DNA of 64,000 nt from Bradyrhizobium guangxiense (GTDB taxonomy: Bacteria > Pseudomonadota > Alphaproteobacteria > Rhizobiales > Xanthobacteraceae), in the NCBI RefSeq assembly GCF_004114915.1, contig NZ_CP022219.1:3626501-3690500 (forward strand), in the 5' to 3' direction. The notes beneath the pieces were generated by a model. That model worked only from the letters and a program-made list of their open reading frames with translations. It was not told the origin of the DNA and did not search any database. Every line of letters begins with the position of its first letter. Positions within the stretch are counted from its first letter, which is position 1. The position numbers were made by a program, and so were the translations under genes. Shown here piece after piece: positions 53,294-64,000 of the stretch.

Positions 53294-53312
53294 CTTGTCA
53301 CGTGTGCGCCGA

Positions 53313-55433
<2,121 letters not shown>

Positions 55434-55668
55434 GTGATTTTTGCCTCAGATCCTTGATGTACCCCCGGCGCCTTTTGTTGTCCGTCGTGCGGTGCGGCGC
55501 CTTGATTTCGAACAAAGCCGCCCCTTGCCCAAAAGGGGCGGCTTCAGTCAGCCGCAAGCTTGCCAAAATCAAATTGAGGGTGCAACGCCGGATCGGGCCG
55601 GAAACGCCGATCTCGGCAGGTATTTAAGACCAAGTGCCGAGAACGAAGATGCTGGTTTGGAGCAATTC

Positions 55669-56670
55669 CTAGAAGTGGCTGTAGGAGAGCCGCGTCAAGG
55701 CCAGTTCCTGGCCCTGCCCATCGAGGAAGCGCACCCGCTCCTTCCCCGCGACGACCGTGCCGATCGCGGTGACGGCAAGGCCGGCCGCCCGCCCGGCGGC
55801 AATCAGCGCATCGCCTTGCGCCGGCGGGACGGTGCACAGCACCTCGTAATCGTCGCCCCCCGCAAGCAGCGTCTCGACGCAAACGACGTTGCGGGCGACC
55901 AGGCTTGCTGCGGCGGCCGAGAGCGGCACGCTTGCCACCTCGACCGTGGCCGACACCCCGGACGCCGCACAGAGTTTCACCAGATCACCGGCGAGGCCAT
56001 CGGAGACGTCCATCGCTGCGGTCGCATGATCGCGCACCGCCCGCGCCAGCACGTTGCGCGGCTGCGGCACACGATAGCGCGAGACCAGGGCTTCCCTTGC
56101 GGCGGGATCGCTCGCAAGTACCGCCGCTGCGGCGCCGCCCTTGAGCACGTCGAGGCCGAGCGCTGCATCGCCGATCGTGCCCGTCACCAGAATGCGATCA
56201 CCCGGCCGAGCGCCGGTCCGGCCGACCATCCGCCCCTTCGGCACGCGGCCGAAGGCGGTGATCGAGATCATCTGCGGGCCTGGCGTTGAGACGGTATCGC
56301 CGCCGAGCAGCGGACAGGCGAATTCTGCTGCGTCCTCACCGAGCGCGTCCGCGAAGGGCCGCAGCCAGGAATCCTCCTTGCTGCGCAGTGCCAGCGTCAG
56401 CACGAAGCCGGCCGGCATCGCGCCCTTGGCGGCCAGGTCGGACAGGTTCACCCGCAACGCCTTGCGCGCGATGGTCTCAGGCGGATCGCTGGCAAGATAG
56501 TGCACGCCCTCGACGATGGCGTCGGTGGTGACGACGATGTCGTCGCCGGACGAGGACAGCACCGCGGCATCATCGACCAGCCCGAATGCGCCGGGATCGG
56601 TCGCCAGCGGCTTGAAATAGCGCGCGATGAGGGAGTCTTCGGCGGAGGGCTGTGTTCTGTCCTGTGTCAC
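55669..56670 (-). CDS. thiL: Thiamine-monophosphate kinase
   Basis: Phosphorylates thiamine monophosphate to the diphosphate. 333 residues from GTG at 56670 (VTQDRTQPSAEDSLIARYF); the ATG-started extension runs through a dispersed repeat and is not conserved. PurM/ThiL fold: DDAAVLSSSGDDIVVTTDAIVEGVHYL, VNLSDLAAKGAMP, PLLGGDTVSTPG and AMDVSDGLAGDL, with the metal-binding aspartates present. Last gene of the glyA-nrdR-ribD-ribE-ribH-nusB-thiL series, separated from nusB by a family-B repeat. Confidence 0.95.
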   Translation of the reverse strand: MTQDRTQPSAEDSLIARYFKPLATDPGAFGLVDDAAVLSSSGDDIVVTTDAIVEGVHYLASDPPETIARKALRVNLSDLAAKGAMPAGFVLTLALRSKEDSWLRPFADALGEDAAEFACPLLGGDTVSTPGPQMISITAFGRVPKGRMVGRTGARPGDRILVTGTIGDAALGLDVLKGGAAAAVLASDPAAREALVSRYRVPQPRNVLARAVRDHATAAMDVSDGLAGDLVKLCAASGVSATVEVASVPLSAAAASLVARNVVCVETLLAGGDDYEVLCTVPPAQGDALIAAGRAAGLAVTAIGTVVAGKERVRFLDGQGQELALTRLSYSHF

Positions 56671-56681
56671 GATAGCCGACC

Positions 56682-56799
56682 CGTCATCCTGAGGTGCGAG
56701 CCCTTGCGAGCCTCGAAGGATGGACGGCCGAGGTGCGACCTCAGCGGCACGCCGCCGCCCTTCGAGGCCTCCGCTTCGCTCCGGCACCTCAGGGTGACG
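56682..56799. repeat. Family-B dispersed inverted repeat, copy 2
   Basis: GTCATCCTGAGGTGCGAG at the left and CGGCACCTCAGGGTGACG at the right, inner CCTCGAAGGATGG and GCCGCCCTTCGAGG. It occupies most of the nusB-thiL gap. Confidence 0.75.
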
Positions 56800-56824
56800 G
56801 CTACGGCGGAAGTCGATGTCTCAA

Positions 56825-57316
56825 CTACCCCCGCCCGAACTCGTCGCCGCGAAACTGGCGGCCGATCTGGTCGAGCACGGCATTGACCATGCCGGTCTCC
56901 TCCCGGTCGACGAAGGCGTTGGCGACATCGACATATTCGGAGACGACGACACGGCCCGGCACGTCCTTGCGATGCTGGAGCTCGTAGGCCCCGGCCCGCA
57001 GCACCGCGCGCAGGATCGCCTCGATCCGCTTCAGCGGCCAGCCCTTCGACAGCGCCTCGTCGATCAGGGGATCGAGCTTCTTCTGGTCGCGCACCACGCC
57101 CGAGACGACGTCGCGGAAGAACGCCGCTTCCGCCGGCAGGTAGGTGTCGCCCTCGACCTCGTTGCCGAGCCAATGGCTCTCGAACTCGGCGAAGATGTCG
57201 TTGATGCCGGCGCCCGCAATGTCCATCTGGTACAGCGCCTGCACAGCGGCGAGCCGCGCCGCACCGCGCCGGTTCGCTTTCTTCTCCGCAGCCGCCGGTT
57301 TCTTGGTATCAGCCAT
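56825..57316 (-). CDS. nusB: Transcription antitermination factor NusB
   Basis: Binds boxA RNA with S10 (NusE) in rRNA antitermination. 163 residues from MADTKKPAAAEKKANRR at 57316. NusB fold: RRGAARLAAVQALYQMDIAGAG, LKRIEAILRAVLRAGAYELQHRKDVPGRVVVSEYVDVA in two helices, and VNAVLDQIGRQ at the end. Five bases after ribH, as in the conserved rib-nusB order; clearly cotranscribed. Confidence 0.96.
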   Translation of the reverse strand: MADTKKPAAAEKKANRRGAARLAAVQALYQMDIAGAGINDIFAEFESHWLGNEVEGDTYLPAEAAFFRDVVSGVVRDQKKLDPLIDEALSKGWPLKRIEAILRAVLRAGAYELQHRKDVPGRVVVSEYVDVANAFVDREETGMVNAVLDQIGRQFRGDEFGRG

Positions 57317-57320
57317 GGCT

Positions 57321-57812
57321 TCAGGTCCGCGCCAGGCGGCGCTTGATGCGTAGCATCGCAAGCGCCGCGCGCGCGGCATCGCCGCCCTTGTTGAGCTCGC
57401 TGGCGCGCGCCCGCGCCCAGGCCTGGTCCTCGGTGTTGACGGTGAGAATGCCGTTGCCGAGCGGCAGTTTCCGCGACACCGCAAGGTCCATCAGCGCGCG
57501 CGAGGATTCCTGCGACACGATCTCGAAATGGATGGTGTCGCCGCGGATCACGCAGCCGAGTGCGATCACGGCGTCGTAGGGCTTGCCGTTCGCCGCAGCC
57601 GCATCGACCGCGATGGCCACGGCCGCCGGGATTTCCAGCGCGCCGGGAACGGTGATGACGTCATGGGTGAGGCCGGCCGCCTTCAGCTCGGCAACTGCAC
57701 CGTCCAGAAGTGCGTCCTGGAGATCGTCATAGAACCGTGCCTCGACAATCAGCGCGCGCGCGCCGGAAATGTCGGTCTGGTCCTTCAGGGGTGCGCGCCG
57801 CGCGTCTGCCAT
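57321..57812 (-). CDS. ribH: 6,7-dimethyl-8-ribityllumazine synthase
   Basis: Condenses 5-amino-6-ribitylaminouracil with 3,4-dihydroxybutanone phosphate, the penultimate riboflavin step. 163 residues from ATG at 57812; the TTG two codons earlier is less likely. Active-site loops: [32 protein letters not shown] with the catalytic histidine, and [16 protein letters not shown]. Typical of the pentameric/decameric alphaproteobacterial RibH. Separated from ribE by a family-A repeat. Confidence 0.96.
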   Translation of the reverse strand: MADARRAPLKDQTDISGARALIVEARFYDDLQDALLDGAVAELKAAGLTHDVITVPGALEIPAAVAIAVDAAAANGKPYDAVIALGCVIRGDTIHFEIVSQESSRALMDLAVSRKLPLGNGILTVNTEDQAWARARASELNKGGDAARAALAMLRIKRRLART

Positions 57813-57880
57813 CGTCAAGATCCGTTTCGAAAGGGGTCGGCGCTATGTAGTCGCCGGAAGCATGTAAGCCAAGTTAGAAA

Positions 57881-57963
57881 CGTCATTCCGGGGCGGCTCG
57901 AAGAGCCGAACCCGGAATCTCGAGATTCCGGGTTCGATGCTGACGCATCGCCCCGGAATGACC
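57881..57963. repeat. Family-A dispersed palindrome, copy 4
   Basis: CGTCATTCCGGGGCGG to CCCCGGAATGACCG with core GGAATCTCGAGATTCC. Lies inside the ribE-ribH gap of the riboflavin operon. Confidence 0.9.
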
Positions 57964-57974
57964 GGCTACGCCGG

Positions 57975-58598
57975 TCACTTCATTTCCGTCAGCCGCGCCG
58001 CATAGCGGGCCATCAGATCGACCTCGATATTGACCTCGTCCCCCGCCTTCCAGCCGCCGATGGTCGTAACCGTCAACGTGTGCGGGATGATCAGCACCGA
58101 AAAGGTCACGTCTGCAACCGTATTGATCGTCAGCGAGACGCCGTCGAGCGTGATCGAGCCCTTGGTGGCGATGAAGCGCGCCAACTCGCGTGTCGTCGAG
58201 AGCACGAAGCGCGCCATGTCGGGCAGGTCTTCGCGGCTTACGATGGTCGCGATCCCGTCGGCATGGCCGGCGACGATATGGCCGCCGAGCTCGTCGCCGA
58301 TCTTCAGCGCACGCTCGAGGTTGAGCCTCGTCCCAACCCTCCAGTGCTTTGCCGTCGTCAGCGCCAGCGTCTCGGCCGCGGTATCGACATCGAACCAGGT
58401 CTTTTGAGAAGAATCCTTGCCGTCAGCGACGCCCGAGGCGACCACGGTCAGGCAGACGCCGTTGCAGGCGATCGAGGCGCCGTCGGCAATGGTGGTCTGA
58501 TCGTAGCGACAGGCAATACGCAGCCGGTGCAGCTGCCCCTGCGCCGTTGGCGTGAAGCTGACGATCTCGCCGATATCGGTGACAATGCCGGTGAACAT
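57975..58598 (-). CDS. ribE: Riboflavin synthase alpha chain
   Basis: Dismutates two lumazine molecules to riboflavin. 207 residues starting [15 protein letters not shown]. Two lumazine-binding repeats: ASIACNGVCLTV at about residue 45, and SITLDGVSLTINTV at about 140, each with its substrate-contacting residues. The start overlaps the ribD stop by one base (TAATG-type junction), so the genes are coupled. Also named ribC or ribE depending on the organism. Confidence 0.96.
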   Translation of the reverse strand: MFTGIVTDIGEIVSFTPTAQGQLHRLRIACRYDQTTIADGASIACNGVCLTVVASGVADGKDSSQKTWFDVDTAAETLALTTAKHWRVGTRLNLERALKIGDELGGHIVAGHADGIATIVSREDLPDMARFVLSTTRELARFIATKGSITLDGVSLTINTVADVTFSVLIIPHTLTVTTIGGWKAGDEVNIEVDLMARYAARLTEMK

Positions 58599-59746
58599 TA
58601 CGCGCGCTCGTAGATGGTAAGAGTATCGTTGCCGAATGTCTCGCTAGCATGAACCTTGTAGGCCTGCGACTGCGTGATTTTCGACAGGGGCAATGCATCG
58701 AGCGCATCGACGCCCGCACTGCCCACCGCTTCCACGCCGCGGAACAGCCAGATCTCGTCGACCAGATCGGCCGCGACGAACGAGGATGCAACCCGGCTGC
58801 CGCCCTCAACCATCAGGCGGGTGATGCCCTTCCCGGCCAGCGCATGCAGCACGGCCGGCAGATCGAGCCCGGAAGCACCGCCGGCGGGCACACGCAATAT
58901 TTGCGCGCCTGCCGCCCCAAGCCGCGTTGCGGCCGCGGCTTCCGCGAGGTCAGACCCCACCACCCAGAGCGGCGTCTCGCGCGCGGAGCCCACAAGCCTG
59001 CTCGCACCGGGAATGCGCAGGCTCTGATCGAGCACCACGCGCACCGGTGATCGCGACGCCATGCCCGGTAGACGGCAGGTGAGAACCGGATCGTCCGCCA
59101 GCACCGTTCCGATGCCGACCAGGATCGCGTCGCTCTGCGCGCGCAAGAGATGCACGCGATTGCGCGCCGCCTCCCCGGTGATCGCGACCGGCTTGCCGCC
59201 GGCGGCGCCGATCTTGCCATCGGGTGACACCGCGAGTTTCAGGATCACATGCGGGCGCTTGTCGCGGATGCGACGGAAATGCCCGGCATGATCGAAGGCG
59301 GCTTCCGCCGCGCACAGGCCCACGTCCACATGGACGCCGGCAGCCCGCAGGCGTGCATGCCCCTGCCCCGCGACCTCGGGATTGGGATCCTCGATCGCCG
59401 CCACCACCCGCTTGATGCCGGCGGCGATCACCGCATCGGCGCATGGCGGCGATTTGCCGAAATGCGAGCACGGCTCCAGCGTGACGTAGAGCGCGGCGCC
59501 CCGCGCCGCCTCACCCGCCCGTCGTAACGCTTCCGGCTCGGCGTGCGGCCGTCCTCCCGGCTGGGTCCAGCCGCGGCCGACGATCACCCCGTCCCTGACG
59601 ACGACGGCGCCGACCGCCGGATTGGGCCAGGTGCGTCCCTGCCCGCGCCGGCCGAGCGAAAGCGCCAGCTGCATGAAACGAAGATCGGCGTCCTTGGCCT
59701 CGCGGGCCTTCTGCGCGAACTGGTCTTCCAGGATGCGGAAGATCAT
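58598..59746 (-). CDS. ribD: Bifunctional riboflavin deaminase/reductase
   Basis: Deaminates and then reduces the first pyrimidine intermediates of riboflavin synthesis. 382 residues. The N-terminal cytidine-deaminase-like domain has the zinc site [10 protein letters not shown] (His-x-Glu) and [17 protein letters not shown] (two cysteines). The C-terminal RibD_C reductase domain covers about 160-380, with [30 protein letters not shown] and [13 protein letters not shown]. Overlaps nrdR by four bases and ribE by one, in a tightly packed operon. Confidence 0.96.
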   Translation of the reverse strand: MIFRILEDQFAQKAREAKDADLRFMQLALSLGRRGQGRTWPNPAVGAVVVRDGVIVGRGWTQPGGRPHAEPEALRRAGEAARGAALYVTLEPCSHFGKSPPCADAVIAAGIKRVVAAIEDPNPEVAGQGHARLRAAGVHVDVGLCAAEAAFDHAGHFRRIRDKRPHVILKLAVSPDGKIGAAGGKPVAITGEAARNRVHLLRAQSDAILVGIGTVLADDPVLTCRLPGMASRSPVRVVLDQSLRIPGASRLVGSARETPLWVVGSDLAEAAAATRLGAAGAQILRVPAGGASGLDLPAVLHALAGKGITRLMVEGGSRVASSFVAADLVDEIWLFRGVEAVGSAGVDALDALPLSKITQSQAYKVHASETFGNDTLTIYERA

Positions 59747-60225
59747 TTGCGGATCGCGGCGAGCCGCGCTTCCTCCTCACCGGAGAGCTCGCCGAGCACC
59801 TCGGCGAAATCCTTGGCTTCGCGGAAATTGCGGTAGACCGAGGCGAAGCGCACATAGGCGACGTCGTCGAGCGTGCGCAGATGCTCCATCACGGTCTCGC
59901 CGATCACCTCCGAGGAGATCTCGGCCTCGCCCCCGGTCTCGAGCTCGCGCACGATGGTGGAGACCATCTTCTCCACGCGCTCCGGCTCGACCTGCCGCTT
60001 GCGCAACGAGATCTGGACCGAACGCATCAGCTTGTCGCGATCGAACGGCACGCGGCGGCCGTTGCGCTTGATCACCGTGAGCTCGCGCAGCTGCACGCGC
60101 TCGAAGGTGGTGAAGCGGAAATTGCAGGCGACGCACACGCGCCGCCTGCGGATCACGGACGAGTCCTCGGTCGGACGCGAGTCCTTCACCTGCGTATCGA
60201 GACTGTTGCAGTTCGGGCAGCGCAT
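59743..60225 (-). CDS. nrdR: Ribonucleotide reductase transcriptional repressor NrdR
   Basis: ATP/dATP-sensing repressor of ribonucleotide reductase genes. 160 residues. N-terminal zinc ribbon [19 protein letters not shown] and [19 protein letters not shown]-cone domain [20 protein letters not shown] to about residue 140. The start MRCP is invariant. Sits between glyA and ribD, the conserved position in alphaproteobacteria, with 16 bases to glyA. Confidence 0.98.
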   Translation of the reverse strand: MRCPNCNSLDTQVKDSRPTEDSSVIRRRRVCVACNFRFTTFERVQLRELTVIKRNGRRVPFDRDKLMRSVQISLRKRQVEPERVEKMVSTIVRELETGGEAEISSEVIGETVMEHLRTLDDVAYVRFASVYRNFREAKDFAEVLGELSGEEEARLAAIRK

Positions 60226-60241
60226 CCGTGTACCCCAGGCC

Positions 60242-61552
<1,311 letters not shown>

Positions 61553-61721
61553 CTTGCGAATATCTCCACCGCCGCAGCCTTTTGGCGGGCTACGGGCGGG
61601 TCTGGTGTGGCGTTCGGAAGCACGCGCGATCTACCACATCGCCCGCAACAGGCCAAGCATTTGCGGGTGGGGCCTGATATTTATGCAAGATATGGTGGGG
61701 ATTGAGGGTTTTCGACGCTAA

Positions 61722-61741
61722 GGCGGTTCTATGGAACCGCC
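61722..61741. other. Perfect hairpin upstream of glyA
   Basis: GGCGGTTC-TATG-GAACCGCC, an 8-bp stem, lies between the small gene ending at 61822 and the glyA start, both minus strand. No T-tract; it could be a 3'-end structure or a leader element. Confidence 0.4.
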
Positions 61742-61821
61742 CCTCTGCGAGCACCTTCAAAATGGGCCGCTTCGGGCCTCTTTCCTTGCGTCCGTAGCCA
61801 GCGGTGTAACCGGCCTCTCAG

Positions 61822-62043
61822 CTACAGCCCGGTATATCCCGCCTTCACCGGGTCGATGCTGCCGTCGAGCTGGCGCAGATAGGTCAGGCCGCAGACCGTC
61901 AACCTGTGAGTGTCTTTCTCGCCGGCTTCGACCAGGATGTTGAGATAGTTCGTGACCTTGGCCCGCGCCTCCTCGCTGGCCGCTGCGGTGCGGTTGGCGA
62001 GCAGGTCATAGGTCTGCATGATGCGGTCGATGGCGGCTTCCAT
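61822..62043 (-). CDS. Small hypothetical helical protein
   Basis: 73 residues from ATG at 62043 (MEAAIDRIMQTYDLLANR), chosen because AGAGGGG lies five bases upstream; an ATG at 62067 is in frame. Predominantly helical N-terminal half, then THRLTVCGLTYLRQLDGS with one cysteine. No signal or membrane segment. Follows another small gene (62082-62291) by 38 bases on the same strand, so the two probably form a unit. Function unknown. Confidence 0.75.
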   Translation of the reverse strand: MEAAIDRIMQTYDLLANRTAAASEEARAKVTNYLNILVEAGEKDTHRLTVCGLTYLRQLDGSIDPVKAGYTGL

Positions 62044-62081
62044 GGCACCCCTCTGGTTCGTCGGCATTTTGGGATTGTTGA

Positions 62082-62291
62082 TCAGGCAACCGCGCGGACC
62101 TCGGATTGCGCCAGGAACCGGGCGATTGCCTTGTTGGCGAGCCTGATCTTGTTGAATTCGCCGTGCTGGAGCAGCTTGACGATGACCCCGAGCAGGCGTT
62201 CGTCGGTGACGAGCGTATCGGGGATCGCGCCGGAACGGCGGAGGGAATTCGCGGCGATGGCGTAGGCCTCGCTCACGAGTTCCACGTTCAT
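62082..62291 (-). CDS. Small hypothetical protein
   Basis: 69 residues from ATG at 62291 (MNVELVSEAYAIAANSLRR), with CAGGTG just before it; ATG at 62318 is an alternative. Helical, charged, ending KAIARFLAQSEVRAVA. Lies upstream of the second small gene and downstream of the LdtR-type regulator gene on the same strand. No family recognised; possible small adaptor-type protein, but that is speculation. Confidence 0.7.
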   Translation of the reverse strand: MNVELVSEAYAIAANSLRRSGAIPDTLVTDERLLGVIVKLLQHGEFNKIRLANKAIARFLAQSEVRAVA

Positions 62292-62517
62292 CACCTGAAG
62301 CCCGCGCTCGACCAGCATCGACTTGTCTCCGATCCGAAGGAGATAAGCCGTGAGGATGGACCTTGTTCCTCGCATCCGCGAAATTATTTCGCAGGTGCAA
62401 AATATAAAACGCACCGGTCCGGGGCAACTCCGGGCCGGCGCGCTTGGGGAAGTCAGGCACGTTCGGGAGGCTTGCCGATCTTGTCGCGGGCCGGCTTGGC
62501 CTTGATCCCTTGGAAAA

Positions 62518-63036
62518 TCAGAGCCGATACAGGATCTGGTCAGTCCAGAACCGCTCGAGGCGGTGCAGCGACTTGTTCAGGGTCGAGAACTCCTCGCCCG
62601 AGATGCCGCCGACCTGCTCCACCGTCTTGACGTGCTTCTGGTAGAGCGCATCGACGATGCGGCGGACTTCCTGGCCCTGGGGGGTCAGGCGGATGCGCAC
62701 CGAGCGGCGATCGACGCGCGAGCGCTGATGATCGAGGAAGCCAAGCTCGACGAGCTTCTTCAGATTGTAGGAGACGTTGGAGCCGAGATAGTAACCGCGC
62801 GTGCGCAGCTCGCCCGCGGTCAGCTCCTTGTCGCCGATGTTATAGAGCAAGAGCGCCTGGACCGAGTTGATGTCCGCACGGCCGCGGCGATCGAATTCGT
62901 CCTTGATCACGTCGAGGAGCCGGCGATGCAGCCGCTCCACCAGAGTCAAAGCTTCCAGATAGAGCGACTGCACCGAACCCTGCTGGCCGGAGACGCGCTC
63001 TGCGGTATCTGCCGCAGTTGCGACGGCTTTCATCAT
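62518..63036 (-). CDS. ldtR: LdtR-type MarR-family regulator
   Basis: 172 residues (ATG at 63036, with AGGGGAAG upstream; the next ATG is also possible). Winged helix: KELTAGELRTRGYYLGSNVSYNLKKLVELGFLDHQRSRVDRRSVRIRL, an unusually well-conserved sequence matching LdtR of Liberibacter and Sinorhizobium, which controls an L,D-transpeptidase and osmotic/envelope tolerance and is sensitive to ligands such as phloretin and benzbromarone. That target role is transferred from those species. No ldtP gene lies within the window. Confidence 0.88.
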   Translation of the reverse strand: MMKAVATAADTAERVSGQQGSVQSLYLEALTLVERLHRRLLDVIKDEFDRRGRADINSVQALLLYNIGDKELTAGELRTRGYYLGSNVSYNLKKLVELGFLDHQRSRVDRRSVRIRLTPQGQEVRRIVDALYQKHVKTVEQVGGISGEEFSTLNKSLHRLERFWTDQILYRL

Positions 63037-63536
63037 GACACTTCCCCTGTAGTCGTTTTTATCGACACTTATTCGACGAAACTTGTGTCCCGTCTGATAG
63101 GTGCAACTTAAGGGGCGCGTTTGAAGATCGGCTTAAATAAGAGAATAAAGAGATCATGAATTTAAGACAGTGAATTGCGGATTAAGCCTGTGCCACAAGC
63201 ACTTTTCGAAAGGCTCTGTTGACCTTCGCAAGGTCCTGTTCACCCTCCGTCCGCCGCAACTGTCGCATTCCAGAACAGCCCCGCCCCGTTTCGAAACGCG
63301 GGCGTAACGGCTGTGGCGGAACCGGCTGGGCAACGAAAACTTACCGCAAATTTTAGGCAACCAGCGGTCAACCAAACGCGCACAACTCCGCTCTCGTGTC
63401 CTGGACGAGCGAAGCGAAGATCCCGGACCCAGAAGCCACAAACGGGATGTTGGAGAGATAGGCCCCGGCTCCGCAGCGCACCGCTAAGGTGAGCTGCGTC
63501 CCGGCACGAGAGCATTGTTGATCGCGGCGTTGTCGC
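63037..63536. other. Long intergenic region upstream of ldtR
   Basis: 500 bases without a supported gene. It contains an AT-rich stretch near 63120-63185, the likely ldtR promoter zone, and a short dispersed repeat near 63397-63440 (TGTCCTGGACGAGCGAAGCG, then GATCCCGGACCC). Minus-strand open frames here share no features of real proteins. Confidence 0.5.
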
Positions 63537-63956
63537 CTACGGCGGCCGTTCACGCGCGGCCATCCACGCGAGCGCAAGATAAGCGGCGAGCATGAAGGCC
63601 TCGACGCCGACGACGATCAGGCTGCCGCCGTAGATGCCCGGGAACATCAGCTCGATCACCGCCATCGAGACCACAGTGGTCAGCCACACCACCGCGCCCC
63701 ACGGCGTTGCCAGCCACAGCCCGACCGCAGCGACGAGCTCGATCACCGCGAAGTAGACGGTCGCCGCCTGCCAGGCCATCGACTGGTTCTCGAACGCCTC
63801 GTCCTCGCCGCCGACGAAGCCCGTCACCTGCGCCCAGTGATAGAGACCTTTCAGGATCGAGAGCAGTGCCATCACCCGCAGGAACAGCACCAGGCGGCGC
63901 GTCCAGACATTGTCGTCGGACTCGGCCCGCTCCGACGAGAGCGCCGCGACCGACAT
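63537..63956 (-). CDS. DUF6163-like four-TM membrane protein
   Basis: 139 residues from ATG at 63956: four hydrophobic segments (RLVLFLRVMALLSILKGLYHW, AATVYFAVIELVAAVGLWLA, GAVVWLTTVVSMAVIELMF and LIVVGVEAFMLAAYLALAWM) as in DoxX-like/DUF6163 proteins of Hyphomicrobiales. The same frame stays open upstream to the window edge and reads ARDAARDTARETA directly before the methionine, so the true start may lie outside the window. Function unknown. Confidence 0.78.
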   Translation of the reverse strand: MSVAALSSERAESDDNVWTRRLVLFLRVMALLSILKGLYHWAQVTGFVGGEDEAFENQSMAWQAATVYFAVIELVAAVGLWLATPWGAVVWLTTVVSMAVIELMFPGIYGGSLIVVGVEAFMLAAYLALAWMAARERPP

Positions 63957-64000
63957 GGCCGTCTCTCTGGCGGTGTCTCTGGCAGCGTCCCTGGCGCCGT

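Overview
The window looks like a chromosomal segment of a Bradyrhizobium-type alphaproteobacterium (order Hyphomicrobiales). The reasons are uniformly high GC, a glnB-glnA pair behind a -24/-12 promoter, a GcrA cell-cycle regulator, an alphaproteobacterial general porin, an LdtR-type MarR regulator, a DUF2842 protein, an unlinked-terminase-free core gene order (plsX-fabH-ihfA-merR; glyA-nrdR-ribD-ribE-ribH-nusB-thiL; rplM-rpsI) and many dispersed palindromic intergenic repeats. This assignment is inference from gene content; no 16S or phylogeny is available here. No phage, CRISPR array, intact insertion sequence or rRNA operon was found.

Layout. 1-3.8 kb: NAD(P)H-hydrate repair enzyme (cut by the window edge), then nitrogen control (PII and glutamine synthetase). 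3.8-12.6 kb: periplasmic asparaginase, a tautomerase divergent from a GlxA-type AraC regulator, a TRAP transporter QM pair without its binding protein, a class-I amidotransferase-like hydrolase, an AI-2E family permease and small proteins. 12.6-20.6 kb: a membrane diguanylate cyclase, rplM-rpsI, thioesterase, crotonase-like protein, CoA-binding protein, O-acetylhomoserine sulfhydrylase, a small secreted protein, haem A synthase and DUF2842. 20.6-29.8 kb: an exopolysaccharide locus (deacetylase-like protein, GNAT/CelD-like protein, Wzc/GumC-like chain-length protein, GT4 glycosyltransferase, WcaJ/ExoY-type initiating transferase, Wzy/O-antigen-ligase-like polymerase). Two of its proteins have lost the residues expected for catalysis. 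29.8-36.8 kb: MarR/flavin monooxygenase divergent pair with a visible operator, tandem enoyl-reductase-like paralogues, DUF169, YdcF and formamidase-like proteins. 36.9-45.6 kb: GcrA, porin, MarR, hydrolases, SDR, TetR.

45.6-46.7 kb is a short lower-GC patch with one small membrane-anchored ORF, bracketed by near-identical 22-bp direct repeats and abutting the 3' side of a tRNA-Pro(GGG); this is the only place that looks acquired. 46.8-51.4 kb is a minus-strand fatty-acid/phospholipid block (cytochrome bc1 chaperone, DUF177, plsX, fabH, ihfA, merR). 51.4-55.4 kb carries BamE, a tripartite-tricarboxylate binding protein and a K+-independent-type proton-pumping pyrophosphatase. 55.6-61.6 kb is the minus-strand glyA-nrdR-ribD-ribE-ribH-nusB-thiL operon, with dispersed repeats inserted in two of its intercistronic gaps. 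61.8-64 kb holds two small conserved-looking proteins, the LdtR-type regulator and a DUF6163-like membrane protein.

Most genes are housekeeping. What deserves a second look is mainly the degenerate active sites in the polysaccharide locus, a third degenerate hydrolase, the composite repeats that coincide with stop codons, and the low-GC patch beside the tRNA. I found no convincing new defence or mobile system.
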